A stretch of 64,000 bases of DNA from Mansonella perstans. Its lineage: Eukaryota > Nematoda > Chromadorea > Rhabditida > Onchocercidae. The notes under the pieces are model-generated. The model searched no databases. It was not told the origin of the DNA and saw only the letters and a list, made by a program, of their open reading frames with translations. Shown here in pieces: positions 26,458 to 38,644 of this stretch. The DNA is taken from NCBI GenBank assembly GCA_037074765.1, contig JBAMDO010000580.1:62001-126000 (forward strand), given 5' to 3'. The position numbers were made by a program, and so were the translations under genes. The stretch's first letter is position 1; each line of letters starts with the position of its first letter.

Positions 26458-26724
26458 TTAAACATTCATTCAATAAAATAGCAAAAGTTTATCGGCACAC
26501 TTTCTGAGCCATTTTAATATTAAGTTTTTTTTTTTCATTTTAAATTTCCAATATTTTTATCGTCCAAAAACTTTTTAAGATTTGCATTTAATTCAAGAGA
26601 TCATCATATGATATTATAATTAGCAAAAGGATGCATCGAAGATTTCATCGCTCATAAAGAGAAATAAATTGCCGTCAGTAGAGAGGAGATAGTCAAATAG
26701 TTTCATGGCGTCCCCCAACAAGAA

Positions 26725-26748
26725 CCGCGAAATTCAAGCGAAATTTAA
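26725..26748 (+). promoter_or_regulatory. Possible E2F/LIN-54-type hybrid element upstream of lin-37
   Basis: The sequence CCGCGAAATTCAAG is followed by CGAAATTTAA. Read on the other strand it gives CTTGAATTTCGCGG, an E2F-like TTTCGCGG core abutting a TTGAA half-site of the kind LIN-54 reads. It lies about 260-285 bases before the lin-37 start codon. Assignment is by motif only; such short motifs occur by chance. Confidence 0.3.
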
Positions 26749-27009
26749 GAAAATCAAGTTTTTTTGCCGGACACTCATAATCGGTCATTTGTGCATTGCG
26801 GTGGACATATGTGCAATTAATTGTTTATAGAGATGTGGAATATGAACCTGGTAGGCATCGCTTGCAAATCCCGAATAAATTTTCCATGTTAAATCTTACT
26901 ATCCCGACTGATAATTTATTTGCATAAGGAAATTTGACACATTGCTTTCGTTTACCGTTTGTATGAATGTCTTTTGAGAAAATCGATACGAGCATTTTTC
27001 AGCGATAAA

Positions 27010-29068
27010 ATGTCATCATTGCAAAGAGCGGAAGATATAGTGCTACCTGACAGCGAACAATCGGCAGACAAAGCTTTAACACCCGCCAATACTTCACCCT
27101 GGAAAGCAACCGCGATGCAAGAGGTATTTGTCTGTAATTTTTATTACAAGACCAAATTTGCTATTTTTGAAATAATTTTTAATGCAAGTAAAATTTCGAT
27201 GTTTTATCGCAAATAGAATTGCAAATCCCAAAGCAAAATTTCGAATAGATATCTATGCGTAGTCTGGTTTTATGCTTTTTACGGTTTGTCTACTATTTCA
27301 TGTGGTTCTTTCCACTGCTATATTATTTATTCATCGAAGCTTACACATAACTGTAAAAATTGAATGATCGTCGAATTGTCTTACCCATTTCACTTTACAG
27401 AAGACAGTAATCACCAATATGCCCGAATCACCAGATATGAAATTCGCCCGGACACGTTTTGGTCATCTTCTTGATGGAATACGAAGTGGTGAGATTCAAA
27501 CTGGGATACAAGCTAGGAATAGAGCGAGGAGGTTAGACAGTACTTACATTAAAAAAAAAAAAAATGTGAGATCAAAACTCTAATTTCTTAGGGAAATTTT
27601 AACTTCAGATTGATTGTTGGAATCAACTTGCTTGAATACTTGAATGTTTTAACGTAAATTTTTGTTTTACAGTCCAGAAGAAATGGAAAAAGACTTGCTC
27701 GAACGTCCAAAGAAATCGTTGCGACGTGAAAGCAGACGTGAGTTGTTATTTGCTCTAATTTTAGTAATATAGTGTTGTTTTATCGATATCATTTTATTAT
27801 ATTATGCTTCTTAGGAATATACTGCTACGCTGAATAATTTTCTTTAACAGTAGAACTGAATGAGTTATTGTTTAGATGGAACAGCTATTCGGATGTGAAC
27901 AAAAATGATTTTCAGAATGCGTAAAACATAAAGTCAGATTTCAGGAATGGTTTTCGAGCTTCGCGGTAAGCCTTTTGCATTGCGAGATAGTGGTCGTCGA
28001 GAAGGCGTGTATGCACTTTGTCGAAATTGGATGCGAGGTAGTGATGACGAACGACCAAGAGAAAAGCGAGAAGTAGAGCATCCAGAACCTCCCGACGACT
28101 CATTGGTAGGTTTCAATGTGAAATTCCTATTTGGCTTACAGTAATACTTTAATGCTCGAGTTACCTTTACCCATTTTCCATAGAAGTCAGTAGGAAGGGG
28201 TGAAGGGTAATCATTATGGAATACAAAGTGGTAAGATTCCAACTGCGAAAATCTTGTTTGAATTGTAGTAGTGCTGCTTAGGGATACGTTTGAATTACTA
28301 GAAGTGAAATTCGCTCTGACACGTTTTGGTCTTCTTGATGGAATATGAAGTACTGAGGTTCCAGCTGCGACTTTCCCTATCTTATGTTTTAGTTTTTCGA
28401 CTATTTTTATGTTTTTCTTGTTGAAAAAACATTTGAAATGAATTTTATATGTGTAAAATTTGACTCTTCGTTCCAAAGCCGAAAACTTTTACGATCTTTA
28501 TGAACTGGAGCCAAACAACCTTACTCTTTTTTGAGATGTTAAAATCGAAGCAGTAAATTGTAACATATAGTGGGATCTAAGCGCAAGAACATGTCCTTGT
28601 TTGAAAAAATTGAAAATATATTCAGGACTTGCTGGCTACAAAAGAAATTTGGGCATTGCCACGACCACATGATCGTATCCGAATAGAACCAGCTCCTCCA
28701 CCGTTGTACATTAATGCGAAAATCAAAGTGGATACAACAAGTTCTAGGGAGCTCTTGGCCGTTTATCTACCACACTGGAAAAGAATCAAAAAAAAGTTAG
28801 TTTGTTTGAAAAAAAAACTTCAAGAATTGAAAGATATTTCGCCCAATTTTAAAAAAGATTAGTGATTTCTCATTGTTTAGGCTTTTAATTAATATACTTG
28901 ACTGTTCTGACAAGTAAGAACAGAGTCCAACGATTTTCTTAGATATAAAATAAAAAGCAATTTTTCAGCTGGAACGAGTACTCTCGAATCCGAGATCGGC
29001 GATATCAAAAAAGCATCAGATTACTGAATACTGTATTCACTATGAATCAGCAAAACAGCATTATATGA
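27010..29068 (+). CDS. lin-37: LIN-37, subunit of the DREAM/MuvB transcriptional complex
   Basis: LIN-37 is a core subunit of the MuvB module, which represses cell-cycle and developmental genes together with E2F/DP and the LIN-35 pocket protein. Exons: 27010-27123, 27401-27531, 27673-27737, 27945-28105, 28626-28795, 28969-29068. All phases agree, giving 246 residues, about the length of vertebrate LIN37. The start ATG follows a TTTTTCAG acceptor closely, suggesting trans-splicing; an upstream in-frame ATG at 26959 would precede that acceptor. Family features are the FxLR...YALCRNWMRGS block (vertebrate YPICRAWMRNS), the IWALPRP proline segment, and the C-terminal WKRIKKNWNEYSRIRDRRY helix (vertebrate WKRIRQRWKE). 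Intron 4 holds decayed copies of exon 2. Confidence 0.92.
28215..28370 (+). pseudogene. Two decayed partial copies of lin-37 exon 2 within intron 4
   Basis: The segment at about 28300-28370 resembles exon 2 over its GAAATTCGC..GACACGTTTTGGTC..CTTGATGGAATA core. It reads KFALTRFGLLDGI in the same frame and then hits TGA where exon 2 has CGA. A second, shorter copy at about 28217-28255 matches only the exon-2 tail (GGAATAC.AAGTGGT.AGATTC.AACTG). Neither can be spliced in without a stop or loss of frame. They look like relics of local duplication. Confidence 0.7.
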
Positions 29069-29078
29069 ACATGATCAA

Positions 29079-29084
29079 AATAAA
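29079..29084 (+). terminator. Polyadenylation signal of lin-37
   Basis: AATAAA lies about 11 bases after the stop codon (29066-29068) and is followed by AT-rich sequence. Assigned by motif and position. Confidence 0.55.
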
Positions 29085-30851
29085 ATATATTCCTAGTCAA
29101 ACATGTATTGAATCTGTGCCAGGAAATAGTATTACCGTCGGACATCTTTTTAAAATTCACTTGAGATTTGAGTGATTAATTTGCATTTTGCCAATTCATA
29201 CAGCTAATCGAAATTTGGCGAATTATCCTCCTTGCTGCTTTATTAGAAGTTGGTTTATAGAAGTCTGGATTTGAAAGCACTTATCTTTCAGGTAACTTCT
29301 GACAGATTTATACTAGTAACTATTCAAGCAGTTCCACTGATACTTAAAGTACTTTCAGCTTTCACGGTTTAAAATATTATCAAAAATTGGAAACATTATA
29401 GAAATATAGCATCCATATCTGAAAGAAGATAGGTTGACTAATTTTAATGGTTGAGAGCAGTAAATAAAATTATGTGTTCAATATCCAAACACAATTTAAC
29501 TAAATGAATATTGCAAATGCATAAATCAAAATGAACTTAGCTTTAACTGATAAAGAACCATTTAGTTACAGCAGGAAAATCAGCAGAGTCTGGTAATAGA
29601 AAAAATTTATTAAAGTAACATCAGTTACAATTGGGACCAAAACGAACAATAATTCAAAAATATTGATATTGGTCTGTAAAATTAAAAGCTAAGAAAACAG
29701 TCAGCTAAAACACCTCTTGATTTCCATTAAATTATAAGCAAAAGGTGAGTAATTTCTGATTCACGGCGATGTCAATAGCAGTGTCTTTTCAAAAATATCG
29801 ATCAGAAAAAGGCTAGATGTTGTTTAAGATCAAAATTTCAGAAAATGCTTAAAAGACGAAACTTCAGATCATTTGAGGAAATTCATTTGAGGTGATACTG
29901 GAAGTGATTAAGCGCCTTTTGTGTTTTTTAACGAAGTGTTTTCCTGACGTGAGTCGGCAAGAAAATTAAGAGGGGAAGTGTTTTTTTCAAAATCAACGCT
30001 ATTACAAAAACAATTACATCAATTTCAACCACAGAAAAAAAGAAAATAGCTGTATAAATGTAATAAAGACCTTAAGCCAAATAATTTGGGAGGTTACTTT
30101 AGAAGCCATCTAGAAATTAAAAACCCGACAACTTGAACTAGAAATGCGAATGCAAGTTTATCTGGAAGTGTACTTAAATTCAATCGCAAATCCAAACACA
30201 AAGGTAGTTCTGCAAAATATTCGGACGAATGTTAAGTTTCCTCACTCCTATATTTTCAACAATCAATTGAATATAAATTAAGCTGAACAAAAGAAAAAAT
30301 CAGAACACCATGTAATGACAGGGACAAAAATGTTAAAACCATCCAAACTGAAAGAGAATGTGAAGAATTCATACAGTAAAAGATCTGAACCCACCACTAA
30401 TGATGCAGTTTTCTTTTTTTCGAATAAACGAAAAACAGGCTTGAAAAAATAAGAACCGGTTGCCAAATCGAGGATAATTTATTATGCTTAAAAATACTAA
30501 TGGAATTATGGAAAAGCACGCCTCTGACTTCCAGTATACATTTATGGATATTTTGGCCGTGAAAAAATATGGTGCTCAGAAATTAGGCAAATATCTCAAA
30601 ATCCTAACTCTTTTACTATAACAATTCCAAAAAATAAACAAATAATAATACCAAAAGTTTCAAATTAAAACTCACAACTAGATATCTAATGACACCATAA
30701 CGAATTTTTTAGAAAAGTGATTTCGAAAAAAGATGATTTTGGAATAGCTAACAAAAACATGAATAATACAAACAGGAAAAGTGATACCAACACTTTCTGC
30801 TTGTTTACAGATGAATGTAAATCTGAAACAGAACACTGATATCTGCATTTT
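29085..30851. other. Intergenic stretch between lin-37 and calnexin (convergent genes)
   Basis: Both flanking genes end here tail to tail. I see no supported gene: open frames are short, lack motifs and have no splice partners. The stretch would contain both 3' untranslated regions. Confidence 0.5.
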
Positions 30852-33800
30852 CTAATCCTGTTTCCTTTGTCGCACACGTCTTACTTTTGGAGAATTGTGA
30901 TCTCCATTTCTGATTTCCTCACTAGAAGACGCTTCCTGCAACGATTGGTTCATCTTTGATTATAAAAATTTCTCGATGTTTCAACATTCTAACTTACACA
31001 GATTCAACTCAGTTTTCCTTGCTAAAATCCGGCTCACCCTATAAGCATAAAGAGAATTCTTCAGTGGCACGAAATACTATAAATTGTAATGCAGAACATC
31101 TGCACTACAAATTACAGTATTTTTCATTAAACGATAATTTAAATCAGTGATAAGCTGAAAAATAAAATTTATCGCAAGAATTTTCCTAAGTGTAATCAAG
31201 AATACTTAAGTCTACCTTTTCCCCATATGATCGACTTGGTGATTGAGAAGGGGTCCGTTTCTTTTCTTTTGCATTATCATCAAGTGCTTCAGGTTCCTGC
31301 GAGTTGCGCTCCATAGGTTCATCATCGTCACCAACAAGGTTCGGGATTTCATCGTCAGGATGCAGCTTCAAAAAAAAACGAAGTATTAACTAATTCTACC
31401 CAACACTGGAATTCTTCCAGTCACAGTTCGAAAAAGTATTTCAGTGACAACTAAGATATGACTTACTTCATCAGTTTTTTTGTAATCTGGTGTAACTGCG
31501 TGACTTTTGCGTCCAAAACAAATAACAGCTATGATGATCACTGGTATAAGAACGGAAAATACATAAATAACCCACAACCAAGGCCGTTCTTCCGTCGCTG
31601 ATACAAGTTTACCAAATATTCCTTGACTAGGAGAGGATGCACTTTCGTAAGCTGCCTCCTGTAAGACCAATATCATATAATCAAAAGTTACAGAACACAT
31701 AAATGCAGACAAAAATATCTTAAATTTTTCATAAAAATTATTTTATTAAATCACCTGAACGAGTTTGACTTTGAAGGTTTGCTTGGCGAAATTGGAAGCA
31801 AGATTTTCATCATCTCCAACATAAATGTTATCAAAGATTATGTTTGCACTCATCGTCCAGAGTTCAATTCCAAACGCTGTGATAGGTTGTAGTTGAGAGT
31901 ATGGATGCGGTTCAAAATAATTCGGGTTCTCGATTTGCTTCGGCTTCCACTTTCCTTTATAATTAGGATTTGCAATGCGTGGGGGCTTCCACTTTCCCTG
32001 GAAAAATATAAAATGATTCCCTTCTTAATTCCAAGTTGAACTCTTCCGTACTGCCATCTCATCAGCGTGTAAGTTCAAGAAATACAAAGCATCTGTTCCA
32101 CTTCATATTTTCACCATTATATCGCTTCACATTTCAAAATCGTATAATAGTTTCAACTACATAGACTAGCTTAGGGCTATTGAAGTATTATTGATCAGAA
32201 GTTTTATGAAATGCATTTATAATTTTGAGATCACATATATTACTTTAAAAATTGAATTCAAAAACCGAAAAATTTTTTGACGACATGAAGAACTGACTCT
32301 AACATTAAGTTTTGCTAAATAAAAATCACTTTCGAAATTAAAAACTCACTTTATAATTAGGGTTATCGATCATTGGTTTTGTCCACTTACCGCAACCACT
32401 TCTATCTTTACATTTTGGATTATCAATTTTCGGTGCTTCCCATTCACCATCTATGCTGTCGTCCCAGTCCGATGGTTTTTTCGCTTCCGGATCCGGAATT
32501 AATGGCTCTTCTTCTTCAAGCCAATCATCAGGCATCACAGCATTCGCATCTTCAATTTTTCGGGGGGCATTTTCATCCCTTAAGCAGTAGAAAAGATAAA
32601 AAATCAAATAAATTCAAAAGATCAATAAATGGAAAGATCCTCTGAATTTGTAAATCTGTCTGAGCATCAAAAGTCAGTAAATGAAATGATTGTAATAGTA
32701 CTAGCATCATATGAATTCAAAAGTCCTGCAAAAAACGAATTGCATATAGTCATTTAGGAATATAATTTCAGATTTATTCTAACTAAATGCGCTTCCATTT
32801 CCCATAAATAGAACTCCAACACTAGATGAAAAATTACCAGTCGTCAGGTTTTTTAGCATCTGGATCGTCTATTTTTTCACGTTCATCCCAAGTATCAGGT
32901 TTTTTATCTGTGGGATCATCAATCACTGTTGGCGGAACGATCGACGGCTCGAGATCCTGGAATTATAAAAACAACATTAAAAAAGTACATTTGTCTTTTT
33001 CTTGTTTTTATAATTCAAAAAATATAATTCTGATGATGCAAAATATTTCCCAAAAAAATCCGAATGCAAGTTTGAAAAATATAAAAATCGAAAAACTTAC
33101 AGTAATCAAATTACCAGACATAATTTCACTTTCATCAATCAAAATAGTAAACGTTTCATCTGGGCGAAGAATCAAAGTGTACAAGTGAGTCTTGTGATCA
33201 TCAAAATACGTTGAAACTGACTTAGATGGTTGTTTCGCATGGTGCTCCTACAAAATATGAAATACTACTTGAAAGTGCAATCCCCTAATTATAGTTACCA
33301 ATTTTAGTGAAATCCAACCTCAAACTTCATAGTCATTCTGACTGGATAGCTAGAGCAGAAAAGGATACTTAAAAAATTAAAATTCAAGTAACACTATATC
33401 AAAGTTAGATGGCTCTAAGCATCTGATTTAAGCGTGGAAAATTAAATCATTCCATAGTAAGCATTATGAATTTTTTTCATATATGCAGCCACATCTATAA
33501 TCGAGCCAATCTTCCGAAATATACTGCACTAAATCTAACAACAATAAATTAGCGACCTTTTCCTGCTTAAAAACCGTAACTAATGACGAGATATATTTGA
33601 ACTAACCGAGATAGTGCCATTTTTTGGATTTTTGAAGCGAACAATGAACAAAATATTGGATTTGGCACCACATTTATCAGGTCCAAACATTAATGTATAT
33701 GGTGTTTTATCTGTAAATTCTTCCAGCACTTCTATACCTTCCGTTAATAATTTCACATAGCCACCACCACACTCCTGTCCTTCCTCATATTTCACCTCAT

Positions 33801-35349
33801 ATCTGAAAAGGGCTTGGTGAAAACACTAAATAATGTGATAAATGTCCTTTTTGTCACTGAGAAAAATTATCGTGCAATCCTAACGTACAGAAAAAATCTT
33901 AATCATAGATTTTCTGATTATTATGATATGTTTTTATAACGAATTCCATAACGATAACTTCCCAACAATTCTACAGATGGAAAATCTTAACTGAAAAAAA
34001 TGTTAACTAAATGCTGTGCTGCACATAAGATATATATATATATATATATATATAACGTAAATATCTGCAAATTTTAAAGAGTTTCGAAAATTCTATACGA
34101 TATGCATCTTGACCCTGCTTTCACCTATTTGTGTCAGTTAATTTTTCACCAATTCATAATAATTTCATAACAATGACTTTTAATAAATTAGTTAGAAATT
34201 CTAACAAAAGAAAAATATCATCGGCAGTCTCAGCCATCTATTCCTTTGGTTTCATATGAAAAACTAACTGCACAATTAAAGGTTTGCCATCAAATTTGAA
34301 TGGACGATTGAGTCTTGCAGCAATTGCATGATGTCGTGCTCTGGATTTTACAATCAATCCGAAATCATTGTCGATCACAACTGCTGAGGGAACACCTATT
34401 TCCCATTGACCTGAAAGGTATTTATTTACATTGATACTCTTCCCTTTACTAATTGCCAAAATCAACTGAATAATTAAAGCTGCTCGTTACAAAAAAAAAA
34501 TGTGTAAATTCGTGACCAAATTATATATTTAATAAGTCACTTATATATTATATATTATCTCAGTAGTTCCCAACTAGTAATCGCGAACCGCAGGTCATCC
34601 GTGAGAACTTGTTAGAGATTAACTAACTTAGTAATAAAAATATGTTAGAATACAAAAATAAAGGGCAATACCATTGAATTTGGCTATTGAATCCTCTACA
34701 CTGTCCTTCTTGCCTTTTGACAGGAACCATTTTCTACCAATTACATTACGATCTGAGAACCATTCTACCAACAGAGGTGAACCAGAAACCGTTGGTGTTT
34801 GAAATGGAGGTGGTATGTATTCCTAAAATGACATAAACTTTCCTGAAATCTAAAATAATGGTTCCTCACATCAATATAGGTTCATGGAAGTTAAAAAACT
34901 TTGAAACCTGATATATCCAGATCATTTACACTTAAAATATGTACGATATGTAAATATTCGAACGTTTTTTGTGAAATCATCGATAATGGAATCAATGAGG
35001 AACATAAGTGTATCAAGACAGCAAATGAATAGGGGAAAAGGACAAAAGAAAGGATTTAGATTTTAATTAATTAAAACGATTTCCATTTCACACTTTGATC
35101 TGCAGGAAATATGTAGGAAGCTTAAATGCACTGAACAAGCACCAAAATTCATACTGTTTAAGATGATAAAAAGTAAACAGTCAAGAAAGGTCGAGAAAAA
35201 CTTACAAATTTTTCCTTTTTTTCTTCCTCATCGAGTATATTCGTCTCATCGAGATCATTACTACTATCATCACTCACATCATGTGCAATACATGCTATCG
35301 GTAACAATAAACTAATCAACACAAAACACAACCACCAATGTTGCCGCAT
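30852..35349 (-). CDS. cnx-1: Calnexin, ER membrane lectin chaperone
   Basis: Calnexin holds monoglucosylated glycoproteins in the ER for folding. Exons on the minus strand: 35349-35206, 34822-34672, 34410-34269, 33802-33607, 33247-33101, 32956-32838, 32578-32350, 31997-31755, 31658-31467, 31365-31216, 30935-30852. All phases agree, giving 598 residues. The start ATG follows a TTTAG acceptor, suggesting trans-splicing. Features in order: a signal peptide ([20 protein letters not shown]), an acidic segment, the globular lectin domain ([20 protein letters not shown]), and a P-domain at about residues 265-420 with repeats of [14 protein letters not shown] type and then GKWKPP.I.NPNYK type. A membrane span follows at about 484-506 ([20 protein letters not shown]), then an acidic tail ending RRVRQRKQD, an arginine-type ER retention signal. 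The last exon is short and easily missed; reading through its donor would give a false end. Confidence 0.97.
34030..34055. repeat. (TA)n microsatellite in calnexin intron 3
   Basis: An uninterrupted TA run of about 26 bases. It lies between the exon ending at 34269 and the exon starting at 33802, away from splice sites. Confidence 0.9.
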
Positions 35350-35501
35350 ATTTCGTCTAAATTTTAAGGTTATGATAAAATTTGTTAATAAAATAAACAA
35401 TTCAGCAATTTTAACAAGCATTTTAAGAATACATTAAATGGTCCATAGTATGTTAAAGTAAATTACAAGAGTAAACAGTTTCTTACGTGTAGAGGAGCTA
35501 T

Positions 35502-35539
<38 letters not shown>

Positions 35540-36465
35540 TGAATCATTTACAAAAAAAAGAAATCCATTCACACTGATGACCATAGAACTATAGTTTAAA
35601 TACTATTACAATCAACTTTTTTGAAAAATTTTCAATTATCATCTATGCTTTCTAACCAGCTTACTATTGTTTGTTAGCATGACGTGTACCAATGTGATGG
35701 TCAAAACGTGAACTTTGAAGTCAAAACGTGGACTTCAAAATACAAAGATTGGATCATTCAGGGAATAATGGGAGTCGATTAAAAACATTTTTGTAGCCCT
35801 TCTGACCACTGTCCACTTGAGCTACTAATAGCACATGACCTAACAGACTAACGAACAATTGATAAAATGACAGCTCTCCTAGCAACATAACATTGGGATC
35901 AGAGAGTTGCACAAAGGGCAATCGACATAACATGGCCTAAGCAATTTGTCCTGCTGTGGCTTGTTTGGATTAAATTTTCATAAACATTAGTATTGAAGGC
36001 TTTAAATTACTTTAAATTTAAATTTAGATTTAAATTTAAAAGCCTTAAATTACCTATGTCTTGGGTAATTCGTACTTGATAGCACGAAATATAGCTATTT
36101 TCAGGCTACAAGAAATAAAAACAGTATGCATGGAAAAATTTGGATAAGTGATGCAATAATAAATCTATATAGGAGCATAAAAGTACTCTCCATATATATA
36201 TATTTATGCATAGATTATCAGAAATCTCTTGTATACTATAACAAATCTTTCTTTAGCCTTTTGTTTATGATAGTTTACAGATCCGAATCTTGCAAGATAG
36301 CTCTCCATTCCACAATTTTTTCAAATTTAATATTTTAAAAAAAGAGTACTTGAATAAAACGAAAAACACTAAAGGTTTTTTTGCTCATATATTCGATAAC
36401 AATTTCTTAGAAAAATTCATTCATTCATAATGCCAATTAATAACCATCATCAAATAAAACACTTG
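35350..36465. other. Upstream region of calnexin
   Basis: It contains an A run of about 28 bases near 35512-35539 and a segment at about 36005-36060 built from repeats of AAATTTAAATTTA and CCTTAAATTAC. The calnexin promoter must lie here; no core motif can be named. No gene is supported. Confidence 0.45.
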
Positions 36466-37182
36466 CTATTTCAAACGATGCTTCTGAAGACTGAAGCAAT
36501 TTATGTATTTACTATTTACACATAAACTCTTTGCAACTCTAAAGTTTCTGGGAACTTGAATCCGTAAGAAATTCATAAACCATTTGCGAGCATAATATGA
36601 AAAATAAAGTTTTACAAAATATTCCAAAATTGCCACAAAGTAAGTACCCCGTTAAAATCTTTACAATTTAAAGTCATATTTCTATTTTCTGCATTTGGAT
36701 ACGCCTAAAAATGCAAAAAAAAAAAAAAAAGTTTACAAAAAGACAAATTTTATGCTAATTGCAAGAAAATAATTATATTTACCCAAATCCCTATAGCTGT
36801 ATAATGTGCAAAGCAGGAATTATTTATTCTGAAAATATAAACAATAAATGATTAAAACTTTTGTGAAAATTACCCAAAACACAAATCAAATCATATTCAA
36901 CAGTATACAAACACAAAAAATATAAAACGATAAAAAAAAACAGCAAACTTCACAAAAAGAAAAGAAATATTTCAACTAAACAAACAAAGTTGCTAGTGAA
37001 ATACAACGAAACACAGAAACATACCTCCAATGAGTGAGCAGTATGCCTGCTTTATTATATGAGTAGTACCAAAGAATCTTTAGAGACTTTTCAAATTCTC
37101 TTTCTTTCTCTACCAATTTCTTTTGTTGCTCATACCTTTTGATATTATAATAAGCATAAGTTATTATTTCACTTTCAGACAT
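36466..37182 (-). CDS. Hypothetical 92-residue protein, four exons
   Basis: Four segments on the minus strand join with agreeing phases: 37182-37025 (start MSESEIITYAYYNIKRYEQQ, then a charged helix with KKLVEKEREFEKS; donor AG|GTATGT), 36828-36783 (after TTTTCAG; INNSCFAHYTAIGIW; donor GTAAAT), 36704-36648 (after TTTTTAG; AYPNAENRNMTLNCKDFNG) and 36483-36466 (after CTTCAG; KHRLK then stop). Four concordant phases with good acceptors argue against chance, but no domain or homologue is recognised. It has no signal peptide; the first exon looks like a short coiled or amphipathic helix. Alternatives are a non-coding transcript or a chance assembly. Two further in-frame ATGs lie upstream. Confidence 0.38.
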
Positions 37183-38301
37183 TATTTTAATCTGTTTGGA
37201 CATGTCATCTGATATTTTATGCAAATATCTTCCAAATCAATTTTTTATAAAAAATGATCTGAAAATTCAACTTTCAAAAAACTAACCAAAACAAAAATAA
37301 TGAATTCTTCCAATGCAGAATGCAGAATATAATTGAACCTTCGATGAATCGAAAAAAAAAAAAAAAATCGAAGAGAGAAAAGGATAACTATTTCATTAGT
37401 TATGTATTGCAAAAAAAAAATTTCCTATTAAATTCACTTTTATCAACTTCCCTTTAAAAACCAACAGAACTGCATCATGAATTCATAAATCAAAATATTT
37501 AGTTTCATTTAGAATATAAGCTTCAAAAAAAAAAAAAAATTGAATATAAAATAGAACGGGGTTACGAAAAGTAAAAAAAAGACGACAAAAATAGATGGAA
37601 AGACAATTAGACTATTCAATCCAAAATTAAATTACAACACAAAACAAAGAATTTAGTCACAAAATTTGTTTGAATTTTAAATGAGCTGAATAGCATAAAG
37701 TATACAAAATTTCGACACACTTCTTTCATTTTCTTACTTTTTACTCAGAAAAAAAACCACATTTTAATAATCTTAAATGGAATAGAAAAAGATAGAAAGT
37801 GTCGTAATATTTTTGATTCATTGCAAAACGTTCCGCGATGCATCATCACATTATTGATAAATAAGAATTTCAGATGAGGAACATTTATGGGTCGATCGAA
37901 TTCGATAAATTAAACGCGGCAAAAGGGATTTCTGAGTGTAAGTAGAGAAGAAAGTTGAAAACAGTTGAAACGGTAGAGGAGCTTATATACGAATTTAATA
38001 TTGACGCACAATGACAACACTGCAATTTTATAAAAAATACTGGAAATGTGACAAAATAAAGCAACGAAACATTTTTTGATAACAACATAAAAAATATCTC
38101 ACTTTATCATGTAAAACATATCAAATGAAAAAACTAAAAAACAAATTTGGAAACAATATTAAAGTATGCAAAACCCATAAACAATGCGGCAAGTTGCATT
38201 AAACATAAAAAGAATTTTCACATATAAAAGCTTCTGAATCGACAAAATAATTTGGAAGCAATAAATAATTGAGTAAACATTCGTAGATTTTATGAATCAG
38301 T

Positions 38302-38339
<38 letters not shown>

Positions 38340-38644
38340 ACAAAACAAACAAAAAGAAACGCGCAAATAAATATACCATTTAAATAACTAGAAGTATACA
38401 TGTAGCAAATGGAGATGCAAGTGCACGCGAAGAATACTCGCAAAGGAAAAGAAGTGTTTGAAACAATTGTTTTTAGCACTTTATAATTTCCATAATATCA
38501 CAGAAAATATACCAAAGATATAATCTTGATATATCTTCTTTCACTATACTACTATTAAAATTATTAAATGCAAAAATGATTATAAATTTTTAACTCACCT
38601 GTTAGTACAATAACAAATACAGTAAGCTCTTCAAACAAAAGATG
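37183..38644. other. Intergenic stretch downstream of PAN3
   Basis: Very AT-rich, with several A runs, the longest at about 38305-38334. No supported gene. Minus-strand open frames over the A runs begin in low-complexity sequence. Confidence 0.45.

Larger units (their letters stand above)
25716..27009. other. Divergent promoter region between the TSP1-like gene and lin-37
   Basis: It contains ATAACAATAA-type simple repeats at 25735-25790, an (AT)n tract at about 26427-26448 and an E2F-like element at 26725-26748. A TTTTTCAG at 26994-27001 just before the lin-37 start is a likely trans-splice acceptor. No gene is supported here. Confidence 0.5.

Noticed and set aside
27934..28476. 180-residue open frame on the minus strand, the longest in the window
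   Set aside because: It runs antisense to lin-37 exon 4 and the exon 2 relic; its apparent duplicated motifs come from that duplication. It shows no domain and no codon signal of its own.
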